Assembly (NCBI RefSeq): GCF_020852615.1
Contig: NZ_JADZAJ010000022.1
Location: 1-52,938, forward strand
Origin: Nitrosomonas sp.
Lineage (GTDB): Bacteria; Pseudomonadota; Gammaproteobacteria; Burkholderiales; Nitrosomonadaceae
Direction of reading: 5' to 3'
DNA: 52,938 nucleotides
Below, piece after piece: positions 21,201-29,635 of the stretch (positions within the stretch are counted from its first letter, which is position 1; each line of letters starts with the position of its first letter). Both the position numbers and the translations under genes were made by a program. A model generated the notes under the pieces. That model was given only the letters and a program-made list of their open reading frames with translations, was not told where the DNA came from and searched no databases.

Positions 21201-21385
21201 TTGCCATGCTTGGGCTGGTTCCATTCCTGTTTGCCACCGGTCCGGGATCAGAAGTGCAGCGGCCGCTTGCCATTGTGGTGATCGGCGGGTTGATTACCTC
21301 CACATTATTAACACTGGTGGTATTGCCGGTACTGTACCGGCGGTTTGATCAGCCGTCCGTCACCCGGCAGTCAGTTTCGCTCTGA
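18281..21385 (+). CDS. RND efflux pump, CusA/CzcA (heavy-metal) family
   Basis: Proton-driven inner-membrane pump that takes substrate from the periplasm or cytoplasm and expels it through the partner duct. At 1034 residues it has the RND layout: TM1 (about 12-32), a first periplasmic loop, TM2-6 (about 345-500), a second loop and TM7-12 (about 880-1020). The TM4 signature reads GLAIAIGLMVDSTVVVVEN with Asp412 as proton-relay residue, an AIG...D...EN form closer to CusA than to the DFG form of CzcA. The Met cluster that CusA uses for copper or silver is not obvious, so the substrate is open. Its stop overlaps the convergent ABC gene by 15 nt. Confidence 0.9.
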   Translation: MIISLVRAILAQRLVVVVLALILMGFGLYAAQRLSVDAFPDVTNVQVQIATEAIGRSPEEIERLVTVPLEIAMTGMPGLEEMRSLNKSGLSIITLVFTDETDVYFARQLVMERLLEVASKMPPGIIPRLGPVSTGLGEVYQYTIDHPDDGERALTVEELTERRIVQDWVVRPMLRSIPGVAEINSQGGYVRQYHVLTDPNKLRHYHLTLEQVEKAIAENNANASGGILPTGSEQYLVKGVGLIRKLQDIGNIVLSEERGVPVFVRDVAEVKPGTEVRAGAVIKGGYTESASGIVLMVRGGNAKEIVERVKAKVAEINEQKLLPGGLQIVPYYDRTDLVDAALWTVSKVLMEGIFLVIVVLFIFLGDVRSSLIVVATLVVTPLLTFMVMNHQGISANLMSLGGLAIAIGLMVDSTVVVVENVFHHLGQGSNSQESRARTIVEAVGEVGTPVIFGIGIIILVFLPLMTLQGMEGKLFSPLAFTIAIALAISLMVSLTLSPVLCAYILKGGADHDTPIIARMRAAYRSLLNNALQSKKLTVTIALGFLFLSFALFPLLGKSFIPTLKEGALTPQINRVASISLDEAIAMEMEAMKAVSKVPGVKSVVSKLGRGESPADPAGQNESDPMVTLDPESGRTQDDVDDDIRKLLEVLPGVNIVLSQPIAERVDEMVTGVRSEIAVKIFGDDLDRLRSLSEQIARILRSVPGARDIRIERLSGQQSLTIDIDRNAIARNGINVADVHELIETAVGGREVTSLYEGERRFAIVVRFPQHFRDSIESIRNLPLRAPDGATVPLYTVANVSIVDGPAQISRESAKRRVVVGSNVEGRDLGGFVAEVQERIASEVKLPDGYFFEWGGQFENMERAMSTLSIIVPVTVLAIFFLLFLLFNSIKLAALIILVLPFASIGGVFGLFITGEYLSVPASVGFIALWGIAVLNGVVLISCIRKLRDEGASVRDAVIKGCEQRFRPVLMTATVAMLGLVPFLFATGPGSEVQRPLAIVVIGGLITSTLLTLVVLPVLYRRFDQPSVTRQSVSL

Positions 21386-23266
21386 GGGTGCATCATTGGC
21401 CGGCTGGCAGATTTCATCCCGATTGATATGACCTAAAAAGCCGCCGGACTGATGATTCCATAATCTGGCGTAAAGTCCATTATGCGCGAGTAATTCCGTA
21501 TGGGGTCCCTGTTCGGCGATACGCCCGTTGTCCAGGACAATCAGCCGATCCATCGCGGCAATGGTGGAGAGGCGATGAGCAATGGCGATGACGGTTTTGT
21601 TCTGCATCAGCTCATGCAGGCTTTGCTGGATACTGGCCTCGATATCGGAATCCAGTGCAGACGTTGCTTCATCCAGAATCAGGATAGGGGCATCCTTGAG
21701 CAAGACTCGAGCGATGGCGATACGCTGACGCTGCCCGCCTGACAGATTGACACCGCGTTCTCCCACCATGGCATCATAGCCTCTGCGGCCGTGACTATCA
21801 GCCAGTTCCTGAATAAATTCATGCGCATGTGCCCGCTGTGCGGCCAGTATGACTTCGTCTTCGGTGGCATCGGGTCTGCCGAACAGGATGTTCTCCCGAA
21901 TGGAACGGTGCAGCAGTGAGGTATCCTGGGTAACGATGGCGATGCTGGCACGCAGGCTTTCCTGTGTTACAGCGCGGATATCCTGCTGATCGATCTGGAT
22001 ATTGCCCTGTTGAATATCATAAAAACGCAGCAGTAAGTGAATCAGGGTCGATTTCCCGGCTCCGGAAGGCCCGACAATGCCTACTTTTTCGCCGGCGCTG
22101 ATATGCAGATCCAGTGCGTCGAAAATCCGGTGATCCTCATTTTTAACGTTATTGTGGTAGGAAAATTCAACCCGATTGTAGTCTATTGCCCCCTTTGTGA
22201 CGGTGAGTGGTATGGCGTCAGGGGAATCTGTTATCGCATGTGGTCTGGCCAGCATGTTCATGCCATCCTGTACGATACCGATATTTTCGAACAATTCTCC
22301 CACTTCCAGCATGATCCAGTGAGACATTCCGGTCAGACGGATGGCGAGACTGAGTGCAATGGCGATTGCACCCGTGCTGATACTGCCGTCAAGCCACAGC
22401 AGGATGCCAAGTGTGCCGATTGCGAAAACGGACAGCATGTTATTGATCCAGACACAGGTATTCAGCCATGTCACCAGGCGCATTTGTGGATAAACAGTAT
22501 CCAGGAACGCTTGCATGCCATCCTGGGCATAACCGGATTCTCGCCGGGTGTGAGAAAAGAGTTTGAGGGTGAGGATGTTGGCGTAGCTGTCCACGATGCG
22601 TCCGGTCATGTCGGAACGGGTATCTGCCTGGATCTTGGAAATATGCCTGAGTTTGGGGATGAAATGACGCAGGATGCACAAATACACGACCAGCCAGATC
22701 AGCAGCGGGATGCAAAGGCGCAAATCCGCATGGGCAATCAGCAGTAATGCTGTGGCCAGATAGACAGTGACAAACAGCAGCACATCCAGTGTTTTGATGA
22801 TTGATTCACGTACAGCCAGTGCTGTTTGCATAACTTTGGTCGCAATGCGCCCGCTGAACTCGTTCTGAAAAAAAGCATAACTTTGATCAAGCAGGTAGCG
22901 GTGAGCCAGCCAGCGAACGACCATGGGAAAATTTCCCATCAGGGTCTGATACAGAATGGCTGAATGAAAGAACACGATTATCGGCATCAGTACCAGAATA
23001 AAAAGCGATAACCCGATCAGAGTCAGTTTTTCTTCCTGCAGGAATGCTTGCGGGTTTTTCTCAGCCAGCCAGTCCACCACCGTTCCCAGTACACCGAACA
23101 GCATGGCTTCGCCCACTGCCACACAAAAGGTGGCGATTGCCAGCAAAATAAAATAGCGCTCTGCACCTTTCATGTAATGACGGCAGAACGGGTAGAGCTC
23201 GGCAGGTGGTTCGGTCAGTTTGCCGGACGGGAAAGGATTGATCAGATGTTCGAAGTAGTGGAGCAT
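21371..23266 (-). CDS. ABC exporter, fused membrane and ATPase domains (MsbA-like)
   Basis: A half-transporter expected to work as a homodimer. The 631-residue protein has a membrane domain with about six helices (residues 35-330) and a C-terminal ATPase with Walker A GPSGAGKST, signature LSGGQRQRIAIA, Walker B ILILDEATSALD and the H-loop IAHRLSTI. It is the third gene of a minus-strand run after the XrtA-type sugar transferase and PrsK, so it may move a lipid-linked glycan or lipid for the exopolysaccharide system. That is an inference from position; drug or lipid export is equally compatible with the sequence. Its 3' end overlaps the convergent RND gene. Confidence 0.88.
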   Translation of the reverse strand: MLHYFEHLINPFPSGKLTEPPAELYPFCRHYMKGAERYFILLAIATFCVAVGEAMLFGVLGTVVDWLAEKNPQAFLQEEKLTLIGLSLFILVLMPIIVFFHSAILYQTLMGNFPMVVRWLAHRYLLDQSYAFFQNEFSGRIATKVMQTALAVRESIIKTLDVLLFVTVYLATALLLIAHADLRLCIPLLIWLVVYLCILRHFIPKLRHISKIQADTRSDMTGRIVDSYANILTLKLFSHTRRESGYAQDGMQAFLDTVYPQMRLVTWLNTCVWINNMLSVFAIGTLGILLWLDGSISTGAIAIALSLAIRLTGMSHWIMLEVGELFENIGIVQDGMNMLARPHAITDSPDAIPLTVTKGAIDYNRVEFSYHNNVKNEDHRIFDALDLHISAGEKVGIVGPSGAGKSTLIHLLLRFYDIQQGNIQIDQQDIRAVTQESLRASIAIVTQDTSLLHRSIRENILFGRPDATEDEVILAAQRAHAHEFIQELADSHGRRGYDAMVGERGVNLSGGQRQRIAIARVLLKDAPILILDEATSALDSDIEASIQQSLHELMQNKTVIAIAHRLSTIAAMDRLIVLDNGRIAEQGPHTELLAHNGLYARLWNHQSGGFLGHINRDEICQPANDAPSERN

Positions 23267-23371
23267 AAAATCAGCTTTCAGAAAAAGCGGGTAACGGGTA
23301 AATACCGGACCAACCTCATGATGGTGAGCACCAGAATCTGGACGATCGTATTTTCAGGAATATCTGGCAGG

Positions 23372-25429
23372 TTACGGAGGAGGTACTGATGGCAGCGTGA
23401 CTGTAAAAATCGTTCCTTGAGCGACTTTGCTGGACACATGCAATTTTCCGCCGATTTCTTCAACGTATTCTCTGCTCTCGAATACACCAATGCCCATACC
23501 TGCTGTTTTGGTTGATTCGAAAGGAGTAAACAGTTTTTCACGGATGAATTGTTCACTCATGCCATGTCCGCTATCTTCAATTTCAACGACTGCTTGTCCG
23601 GATTGCTGTTTGAGCCGTACTGTAACATGTCCCTCTTTGGGGGTTGCTTCGATTGCATTTTGTATCAGATGGCCGAGAACACGCTCCAGCCGTGACGGAT
23701 CGGCCAGTATCTGTTGCCCGGGATTAATAATATCAAGTATCGGTTGGGGTTCATGGAAGGATTTGCTTGCAATGATCTGCTGCAGCACCTCATCAAGTGA
23801 CAGGGAATTTTTTGTATCATGCATGCTGCCGCTGCTGAGTTTCTCAAGCATGCGTTTCATTTTGTTGATGGATAACGCTACGGTATCCAGCATATCCTGC
23901 TGGAATTCAGGGTTATTCTTGTGTTTTTCCGCATTGGCGAGCAGCAGCGAAAGCTGGGCAATCAGATTTTTGATGTCATGCACAATGAATGTGGACATGC
24001 GATTGAAGGATTCAAACTGCCGAGCTGTAGATAGTGCCTGTGCCGCTTCATGCTGTGCCAGATAACTGGCTGCCTGTCTGCCGGCCACTTTCAGTAAATC
24101 TCTGACTTCCCAATTGAATTCGACCGTACTCCTGGGCTCGGTCAGTACAACAAACCCCGACAGTTCTCCATGCAAGAGCAGCGGCACTACCCAGCGCGCC
24201 TTGGGAATGGCAGGCAGCCAGTCCGGCAGTACCATTGCTGCATATTGCTGTGATTTGGAATCGTGCTGGTATAGATCAATTACCCAGGATGTTTCCAGCA
24301 TGAACTGGCAAAAGGGGCTGTCAATTGCCACGGAAGCATCAACAGGCTGAATATTCCAGCGGGCAATCGGCAGATAGGCCTGATACTGTTCTGATTTGAA
24401 CCAAACTGCACCGGCCGGGCTTTCGACGAGCTGTGCGAGAGATTTGATTACCCTGACCCGTAATTCCGTTTCTTCTTCGGATAGTGTGCGCGTAAAGCGC
24501 AGCCATTCTTCTCGGTAATCATAGTTATAGCTAAAAAAATGTTTGCTGATGAATACTTTTAACCAGGAACGTGTTGTTCCGGAAAACAGCACGACGATCA
24601 AAAGGATAATCGCGCCAAACAGGAAAATCAGCTGAAATATTGTGCCCCAGGTACCCCCAGAGAACCGGAGGTAATAACCTGCCGCAGCCATCAATAATAA
24701 ATAAATGGCTGCACCAAACAGTGCAGAGGAATAAAACAGGATTCGGCGTGACACTGCAATACCTACTGTCCATTTGGGATTGCGTGCAGCTGAAAGGGCG
24801 ATCATAGGAACGATAAGTGTATTGATCCAGCCACGCGCTGCCCAAATATCAGCGCTGATTTTTCTGAACAGGAGGGCATCACTGTACAGGTAAAAATCGA
24901 AGACAAACAGACTGCCGATCCCCAGGCAGATAAACTTGATTCCCCAACGTTGCTCTTGCGGCGTATTCCGGTAGTACTGTTCTACCAGAATCATCCCGAT
25001 AATGGCCATTGTTACCCAGGTGAGAAATTCGTAGGAAGGGGTTAACCGGTTCGGGCTGATATCAATCTGGCTAAAGAAAATTACCTGAATCAGGTTAATC
25101 AGATAGAACAGAATAATGGCAGCAACTGCTGGCCTGATTCTGAGCGGGGGTTGATCAGTTTCTCCGGGTTGTCCGGATTGAAAAGGGCCCAGCAGGGTAA
25201 TCAGGAAAGCGGTAAGAGTGGCGTTGCGCAGTAATTCCAGTATCTGAACCAGCAGGGGAGATGAGTAGTCCAGATAGGCCAGCCCGGCAATGGTGGCTGC
25301 CCATACTGAGGATACAAGGCAGGCTGCTGCCAGCAGTAACCCGTAGAGGCGGCCTCGCCAGCTGGTGATCAGCAGTATCGACAGAAAGAAAAAGACAACC
25401 GCTGCTGTCGCGTAGCCAAGGGTTGCCAT
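23372..25429 (-). CDS. prsK: XrtA/PEP-CTERM system sensor histidine kinase PrsK
   Basis: Membrane sensor kinase of the exosortase A system, normally paired with the sigma-54 activator PrsR. From ATG 25429 it has 685 residues. About eight to ten N-terminal membrane helices (up to residue 285) are followed by a GAF-like region (about 320-455). The H-box FIVHDIKNLIAQLSLLL carries the phosphorylated His at about 484. The ATPase motifs are HLIQNAIEATP (N box), EDSGHGMSEQF (G1) and GMGIGVFESREYVEEIGG (G2). A GTG at 25498, inside the upstream gene, would add 23 residues; ATG 25429 is preferred because PrsK proteins start directly with the first helix. No prsR is adjacent, which is unusual. Confidence 0.9.
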   Translation of the reverse strand: MATLGYATAAVVFFFLSILLITSWRGRLYGLLLAAACLVSSVWAATIAGLAYLDYSSPLLVQILELLRNATLTAFLITLLGPFQSGQPGETDQPPLRIRPAVAAIILFYLINLIQVIFFSQIDISPNRLTPSYEFLTWVTMAIIGMILVEQYYRNTPQEQRWGIKFICLGIGSLFVFDFYLYSDALLFRKISADIWAARGWINTLIVPMIALSAARNPKWTVGIAVSRRILFYSSALFGAAIYLLLMAAAGYYLRFSGGTWGTIFQLIFLFGAIILLIVVLFSGTTRSWLKVFISKHFFSYNYDYREEWLRFTRTLSEEETELRVRVIKSLAQLVESPAGAVWFKSEQYQAYLPIARWNIQPVDASVAIDSPFCQFMLETSWVIDLYQHDSKSQQYAAMVLPDWLPAIPKARWVVPLLLHGELSGFVVLTEPRSTVEFNWEVRDLLKVAGRQAASYLAQHEAAQALSTARQFESFNRMSTFIVHDIKNLIAQLSLLLANAEKHKNNPEFQQDMLDTVALSINKMKRMLEKLSSGSMHDTKNSLSLDEVLQQIIASKSFHEPQPILDIINPGQQILADPSRLERVLGHLIQNAIEATPKEGHVTVRLKQQSGQAVVEIEDSGHGMSEQFIREKLFTPFESTKTAGMGIGVFESREYVEEIGGKLHVSSKVAQGTIFTVTLPSVPPP

Positions 25430-25466
25430 GGCAATTAGTACCGGGGAAGCAGGTGACAGCCTGGAT

Positions 25467-26864
25467 TCATCGGCTGCCTTTGCGCAGCAGGACGACACCG
25501 ACCGTGTCGATCAGGATAATGAAATCAAGGAACAGGCTGTGGTTCTTGACGTAGTACAGATCATACTGAAGTTTCTCAATGGCATCTTCTATTGAGGCGC
25601 CATAGGGATAACGAACTTGAGCCCAGCCGGTGATACCGGGTTTAATGCTGTGCCGCATGCTGTAATACGGAACCTGTGCACTCAGCATATCAACAAAATG
25701 AGGGCGTTCGGGACGTGGGCCGACGAAACTCATTTCTCCTTTGAGCACATTAAAGATCTGCGGTATTTCATCGATTCTCAATTTGCGGATGATTTTTCCC
25801 ACCCGTGTGGAGCGGGGGTCATCAGCACTGGCCCATTGGGGTTTTCCAGCCTTTTCCGCGTCCTTGAACATGCTGCGGAATTTGATAACCATATACGGTT
25901 TCCCGGCATATCCCACTCTTTCCTGCCGGTAAAACAGAGGCAGCCCATCTTCAAGCAGGATCAGCAGTGCGGTCAGCAGCATGACAGGCAATGTCACGAG
26001 CAGCAACACCAGACTGGCGACAATATCGAATATTCGTTTAACCGCTGTTCTTAGGGATCCCTGGTTAAAGCCGCTGCCAAATACCAGCCAGCTGGGATAG
26101 AGTGCATCCATCCGTAAATGGCCGCTTTCCTGTTCATAAAAACCGACGAGATCCATGACTTTGATCCCGCTGATCCGGCATTCCAGCAGTTCCTGTATTG
26201 GAAAGGTGCCGCCCCGTCTTTCCTGTGTGGTGACAATGATTTCACTGACATCATGCTGATTGGCCAGAGAAAGCAGGGAGCCGGTTTTGGGAATAATTTT
26301 ATCTGCCGGGACACATCGGTTTTCTTTATCAAATGGTACGAATCCAACTATTTTCAAATTGGAAAGTGTGGAATTGTTATCGGTCAGATCAAGCAATTCC
26401 CTGGTATTTTCACCGACTCCCAATACAAGTACGCGGGGACGCAAGCTGTCCAGCCCGGACCATCTGAAGAAAAGCAGCCGGATTATCAGTATCAGTGACA
26501 AGGCCAGCAGCATGGCAATGGCCAGCAGTCCGCGGCCGAAATAAAGATCCGGAAACAGATAAAAAATCAGTGTAATGAAACCAAAACCCAGTGCCAGGGA
26601 GGGGAGGAGTCTCAACAGGATACTTTCAAAATCCTGTCTGCCTGCCAGTTGGTACATACCCAGCGCTGCCATACTGGCAATAACGACGATAGTAAAGGTA
26701 ATGGCCCCGGGTAACTGTTCAAGCAGTGCTTCGGTTGAGGGAGTGCCCCACTGCATAAACCGGATAGTTGCTCCGGCAAAAAAAATACCAAGCAGGACGG
26801 AGGCTTCGATACAGGCAAGCAACACCGAGAATCTGGAAATGTAATGATTAGATACCCGAATCAC
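25467..26864 (-). CDS. XrtA-system undecaprenyl-phosphate sugar transferase (TIGR03013 type)
   Basis: Transfers the first sugar-1-phosphate to undecaprenyl phosphate, starting repeat-unit synthesis at the inner membrane. The 465-residue protein has four N-terminal helices (to about 130), a CoA-binding-like Rossmann region (PRVLVLGVGENTRELLDL), a fifth helix (about 290-312) and the bacterial sugar-transferase catalytic domain: YRQERVGYAGKPYMVIKFRSM, then LRIDEIPQIFNVLKGEMSFVGPRPERP and KPGITGWAQVRYPYG. The start is GTG at 26864 with GGAG 6 nt upstream. It heads the minus-strand unit with prsK and the ABC exporter. It is separated from the main export operon by about 8 kb of housekeeping genes. 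Confidence 0.92.
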   Translation of the reverse strand: MIRVSNHYISRFSVLLACIEASVLLGIFFAGATIRFMQWGTPSTEALLEQLPGAITFTIVVIASMAALGMYQLAGRQDFESILLRLLPSLALGFGFITLIFYLFPDLYFGRGLLAIAMLLALSLILIIRLLFFRWSGLDSLRPRVLVLGVGENTRELLDLTDNNSTLSNLKIVGFVPFDKENRCVPADKIIPKTGSLLSLANQHDVSEIIVTTQERRGGTFPIQELLECRISGIKVMDLVGFYEQESGHLRMDALYPSWLVFGSGFNQGSLRTAVKRIFDIVASLVLLLVTLPVMLLTALLILLEDGLPLFYRQERVGYAGKPYMVIKFRSMFKDAEKAGKPQWASADDPRSTRVGKIIRKLRIDEIPQIFNVLKGEMSFVGPRPERPHFVDMLSAQVPYYSMRHSIKPGITGWAQVRYPYGASIEDAIEKLQYDLYYVKNHSLFLDFIILIDTVGVVLLRKGSR

Positions 26865-26969
26865 GGCACGCTCCAGTGTAAGGGGTGCATAAACAGAGCT
26901 GGCAAGCTAATAAAAAGCACAAATGGTGAAAGCTGCCAAATTATCTCACCATCATAAAGTAATCGGGAG

Positions 26970-27752
26970 TTAATTTTGATGGTTCAGTAAATCAGTGATG
27001 TAATTTCCCGGAATAGCGTAGCTGATACCACTGGGGTCGCTCAGTATCGATTCTTTCTTGCCTTTAATGAAGACCATATTGACTACACCGTAAACTTCAC
27101 CTGTATCCGGATCATATAACGGACTTCCGCTGTTGCCCGGGTAGGCTGTGCCGTCAAGCTGAAATACTTTATAGGCGGATTGCTGCAGCTCACGAATTTT
27201 GGTTGCATCAAGCTGCCTGACGTTTTGTGCCGGGAGGATGACGGGAGTAATGGATGAGATGGTAGCGCGATGGGTTACCGGGTAGAAGCCGAGTACCATC
27301 CCGATCGGGAAACCGGTAAATGCCATGGATTTCCCTTCTTTAATTCTTCTGGCGTCTCCCAGCTTCATCACAGGCAGCGCAGTTCCTTCGAAGCGTAACA
27401 GGGCAAGATCATGCACTTTATCCAGCGCTACGATGCTGGCATTTCTTAATTCGGGTTTATCACCCCTGCCGGTCATGATGATCAGGGTGTCTTTTTTACC
27501 GGCACCACTGGAAAAATCAGCGATTACGTGGGTATTGGTTATAGCATGCAGCCCGTCTTCGATCACAAACCCGGTACCCAGGAAGTTAACAGGAGGGGAA
27601 CGTAATTTCTGGAAAGTCCCGATTCCAACAATTGCCGGCTTGATCCGCTCAACTGTTTCCACGAGATCGGCCTGGCAGAACGGGGAGTGAAAAAACACCA
27701 GGCAGGCAAGGAAGAAGCGTATAACAAACAATATAGGTAGTAGGTTGGGCAT
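26970..27752 (-). CDS. Secreted trypsin-like serine protease (S1 fold, no PDZ)
   Basis: An exported protease of 260 residues. A signal peptide (hydrophobic 5-22, likely cut after CQA near 28) precedes a chymotrypsin-like domain. The catalytic triad is visible: His75 in ITNTHVIA, Asp115 in DKVHDLALL and Ser208 in AYPGNSGSPLYD. It resembles the protease part of DegP/HtrA but ends after the catalytic domain, so there is no PDZ regulation. It lies 105 bp upstream of the sugar transferase on the same strand and may be co-regulated. The substrate is unknown; envelope quality control or processing of exported proteins are possibilities. Confidence 0.85.
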   Translation of the reverse strand: MPNLLPILFVIRFFLACLVFFHSPFCQADLVETVERIKPAIVGIGTFQKLRSPPVNFLGTGFVIEDGLHAITNTHVIADFSSGAGKKDTLIIMTGRGDKPELRNASIVALDKVHDLALLRFEGTALPVMKLGDARRIKEGKSMAFTGFPIGMVLGFYPVTHRATISSITPVILPAQNVRQLDATKIRELQQSAYKVFQLDGTAYPGNSGSPLYDPDTGEVYGVVNMVFIKGKKESILSDPSGISYAIPGNYITDLLNHQN

Positions 27753-28053
27753 CTGTCAGAAATAAAGTCGATTGGGTTATCTGTGATTATTCGTGCAGCA
27801 CATGGTTTAGATTGTGTCTGTTGTGCAGTCGGCGTTTACGTCCATAATTTTTACCGCAGGAAGATGGCATGCTTTATGGGGTTATCATTTGTTGCACCTG
27901 AACGACAAGATTAGATCATAGCCGGTTTATGCCGGTCAAATTTATGACTGCCCCGGTAAATCTTGCTTAATCTGCTATACAATTCCCGAAATGGCAGCAA
28001 TCTGTAAAACAGGCATGACTCTTAACCATCCATAACCCGGCAAGACTTATTTC
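27753..28053. other. Intergenic region between divergent protease and sdaA
   Basis: 301 bp without a gene. It must contain the promoters of both neighbours. TATACAAT near 27976-27983 is a fair -10 candidate for sdaA, but the -35 spacing is poor. A CCGG-TTTATG-CCGG inverted repeat lies at about 27922-27935. No riboswitch or small RNA was recognised. Confidence 0.35.
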
Positions 28054-29439
28054 ATGTTTATCAGCGTACTTGATCTGTTCAAAATTGGTATCGGCCCTTC
28101 CAGTTCTCACACCATGGGACCCATGGCGGCAGCAAATGTTTTTCGTGATCATGTGGATCAGCTGATTTCACAGACATCGGGTGATCTTGACTACCGTGTT
28201 TATTGTGTGCTTAAGGGTTCGCTGGCATTTACCGGCAGAGGGCATGCCACTGACAGGGCGGTCACTCTGGGGCTGCATGGCTATAGTCCCGCATCACTTG
28301 CCGGGCAGGATGTTAATGCACTGACAGCAACACTCTGGGCTACCGGTAAATTGGAACTGGCAAGCGGGAGATGCGTTGGGTTTAATCCCGAGGATGATAT
28401 TGTTTTCGATAAATCAGACCCTCTGCCACAGCATCCCAACGGGATGATTTTTTATCTGCTGGATGAAGAGGGAAAGAAAATTCTGTCCGAAACTTTTTTT
28501 TCCATCGGGGGCGGGTTTATCTGCACACTGGCAGAAATCAACCAGTTGAATGCCCCGCTCAAGATTGAATCCGCCGGAGCGTATCCTTATCCGTTTGATT
28601 CTGCAGGCAGTATGCTTGAAATGTCTCGGCAGAGCAGACTGACCGTTGCTGAAATGAAGCGTGCCAACGAGCTGACCAGAATGTCAGCACTGGAACTGGA
28701 ACAGGGGCTGGACAATATCTGGCAAGCCATGTGTCACTGTGTTGAGCAGGGGTTGGCAGCAGAAGGCCGTCTTCCGGGCGGGTTAAATATACGCAGACGT
28801 GCAAAAGATTTATTTGGGCAGCTGCAGACACACCCGGAGAAGGCCACACTAAACGATTGGTTATGTACTTATGCGATGGCGGTAAATGAAGAAAATGCTG
28901 CCGGGCACATGGTTGTCACAGCACCGACTAACGGCGCAGCGGGGGTTATTCCGGCAGTTATTTACTATCTGCTTAAGCACGAAGGCGGTACTGAGCAGCA
29001 GGTACGGGATTTTTTACTGGCTGCAGCAGCTGTCGGAGGGCTGATCAAACACCTCAGCTCTATCTCTGGTGCGGAAGTGGGGTGTCAGGGAGAAGTGGGC
29101 TCGGCAGCAGCGATGGCTGCTGCCGGCCTTTGTGCTGTACGGGGCGGCACTACAGAGCAAATTGAGAATGCAGCTGAAATTGCACTGGAGCATCATCTGG
29201 GTATGACCTGTGACCCGGTAGGCGGATTGGTTCAGGTACCCTGTATCGAACGTAACGGCTTTGGTGCAATCAAGGCACACACGGCTGCAGCACTTGCCTG
29301 TCGCGGTACTGGCGAGCATTTCATCCCGCTGGATAACTGTATTAATGCGATGAAGCAGACAGGCCTGGAAATGTCGCATAAATATAAGGAAACTTCACTG
29401 GGTGGCCTGGCTGTCAGTGTCAGCATTACCGAATGCTGA
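28054..29439 (+). CDS. sdaA: L-serine ammonia-lyase (iron-sulfur dependent)
   Basis: Deaminates L-serine to pyruvate and ammonia in the cytoplasm, using a [4Fe-4S] cluster. The 461-residue single-chain protein matches the SdaA/SdaB layout. The N-terminal beta domain starts [24 protein letters not shown], with the substrate-binding SSSHT. The C-terminal alpha domain carries [16 protein letters not shown] and the cluster-binding cysteines in [18 protein letters not shown] and [18 protein letters not shown]. It stands alone, divergent from the protease gene. In an ammonia oxidiser it would link serine to central carbon. Confidence 0.95.
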   Translation: MFISVLDLFKIGIGPSSSHTMGPMAAANVFRDHVDQLISQTSGDLDYRVYCVLKGSLAFTGRGHATDRAVTLGLHGYSPASLAGQDVNALTATLWATGKLELASGRCVGFNPEDDIVFDKSDPLPQHPNGMIFYLLDEEGKKILSETFFSIGGGFICTLAEINQLNAPLKIESAGAYPYPFDSAGSMLEMSRQSRLTVAEMKRANELTRMSALELEQGLDNIWQAMCHCVEQGLAAEGRLPGGLNIRRRAKDLFGQLQTHPEKATLNDWLCTYAMAVNEENAAGHMVVTAPTNGAAGVIPAVIYYLLKHEGGTEQQVRDFLLAAAAVGGLIKHLSSISGAEVGCQGEVGSAAAMAAAGLCAVRGGTTEQIENAAEIALEHHLGMTCDPVGGLVQVPCIERNGFGAIKAHTAAALACRGTGEHFIPLDNCINAMKQTGLEMSHKYKETSLGGLAVSVSITEC

Positions 29440-29442
29440 GGG

Positions 29443-29535
29443 TGGCGGAGAGGGTGGGATTCGAACCCACGTGCCAGGAAATCCTGACCATCTGATTTCG
29501 AGTCAGCGCCGTTATGGCCACTTCGGTACCTCTCC
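29443..29535 (-). tRNA. tRNA-Ser (anticodon CGA)
   Basis: A class II tRNA of 93 nt on the minus strand. The acceptor stem GGAGAGG pairs with CCTCTCC, followed by discriminator G and an encoded CCA. The D arm starts TACCGAAGTGG. The anticodon loop is CTCGAAA (anticodon CGA, reading UCG) within a CTGA/TCAG stem. A long variable arm follows (TGGTCAGGATTTCCTGGCA), as expected for serine, then the T arm GTGGGTTCGAATCCCAC. It ends only 4 nt from the sdaA stop, convergent with it. Confidence 0.96.
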
Positions 29536-29635
29536 GGTCTGAGGTATTCAGGGACGCCATTTTATCAGTTTTTCAATCCCGGGATAGCGGGTCTCAGCTA
29601 TCTTGTATCAATAATTTCCAATCAGTGGTTCATTC

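Noticed and set aside
22037..22747. A 236-codon open frame antisense to the ABC exporter.
   Set aside because: Fully covered by the ABC gene with intact ATPase motifs; no ribosome site or family resemblance.
23427..24065. A 212-codon open frame antisense to prsK.
   Set aside because: Covers the kinase's catalytic motifs on the opposite strand; product rich in Ser/Cys without domain pattern.
26865..26969. Sigma-54 promoter upstream of the sugar transferase (minus strand TTTGGCAG).
   Set aside because: The GG is not followed by GC after 10 bases, so the core pattern fails.
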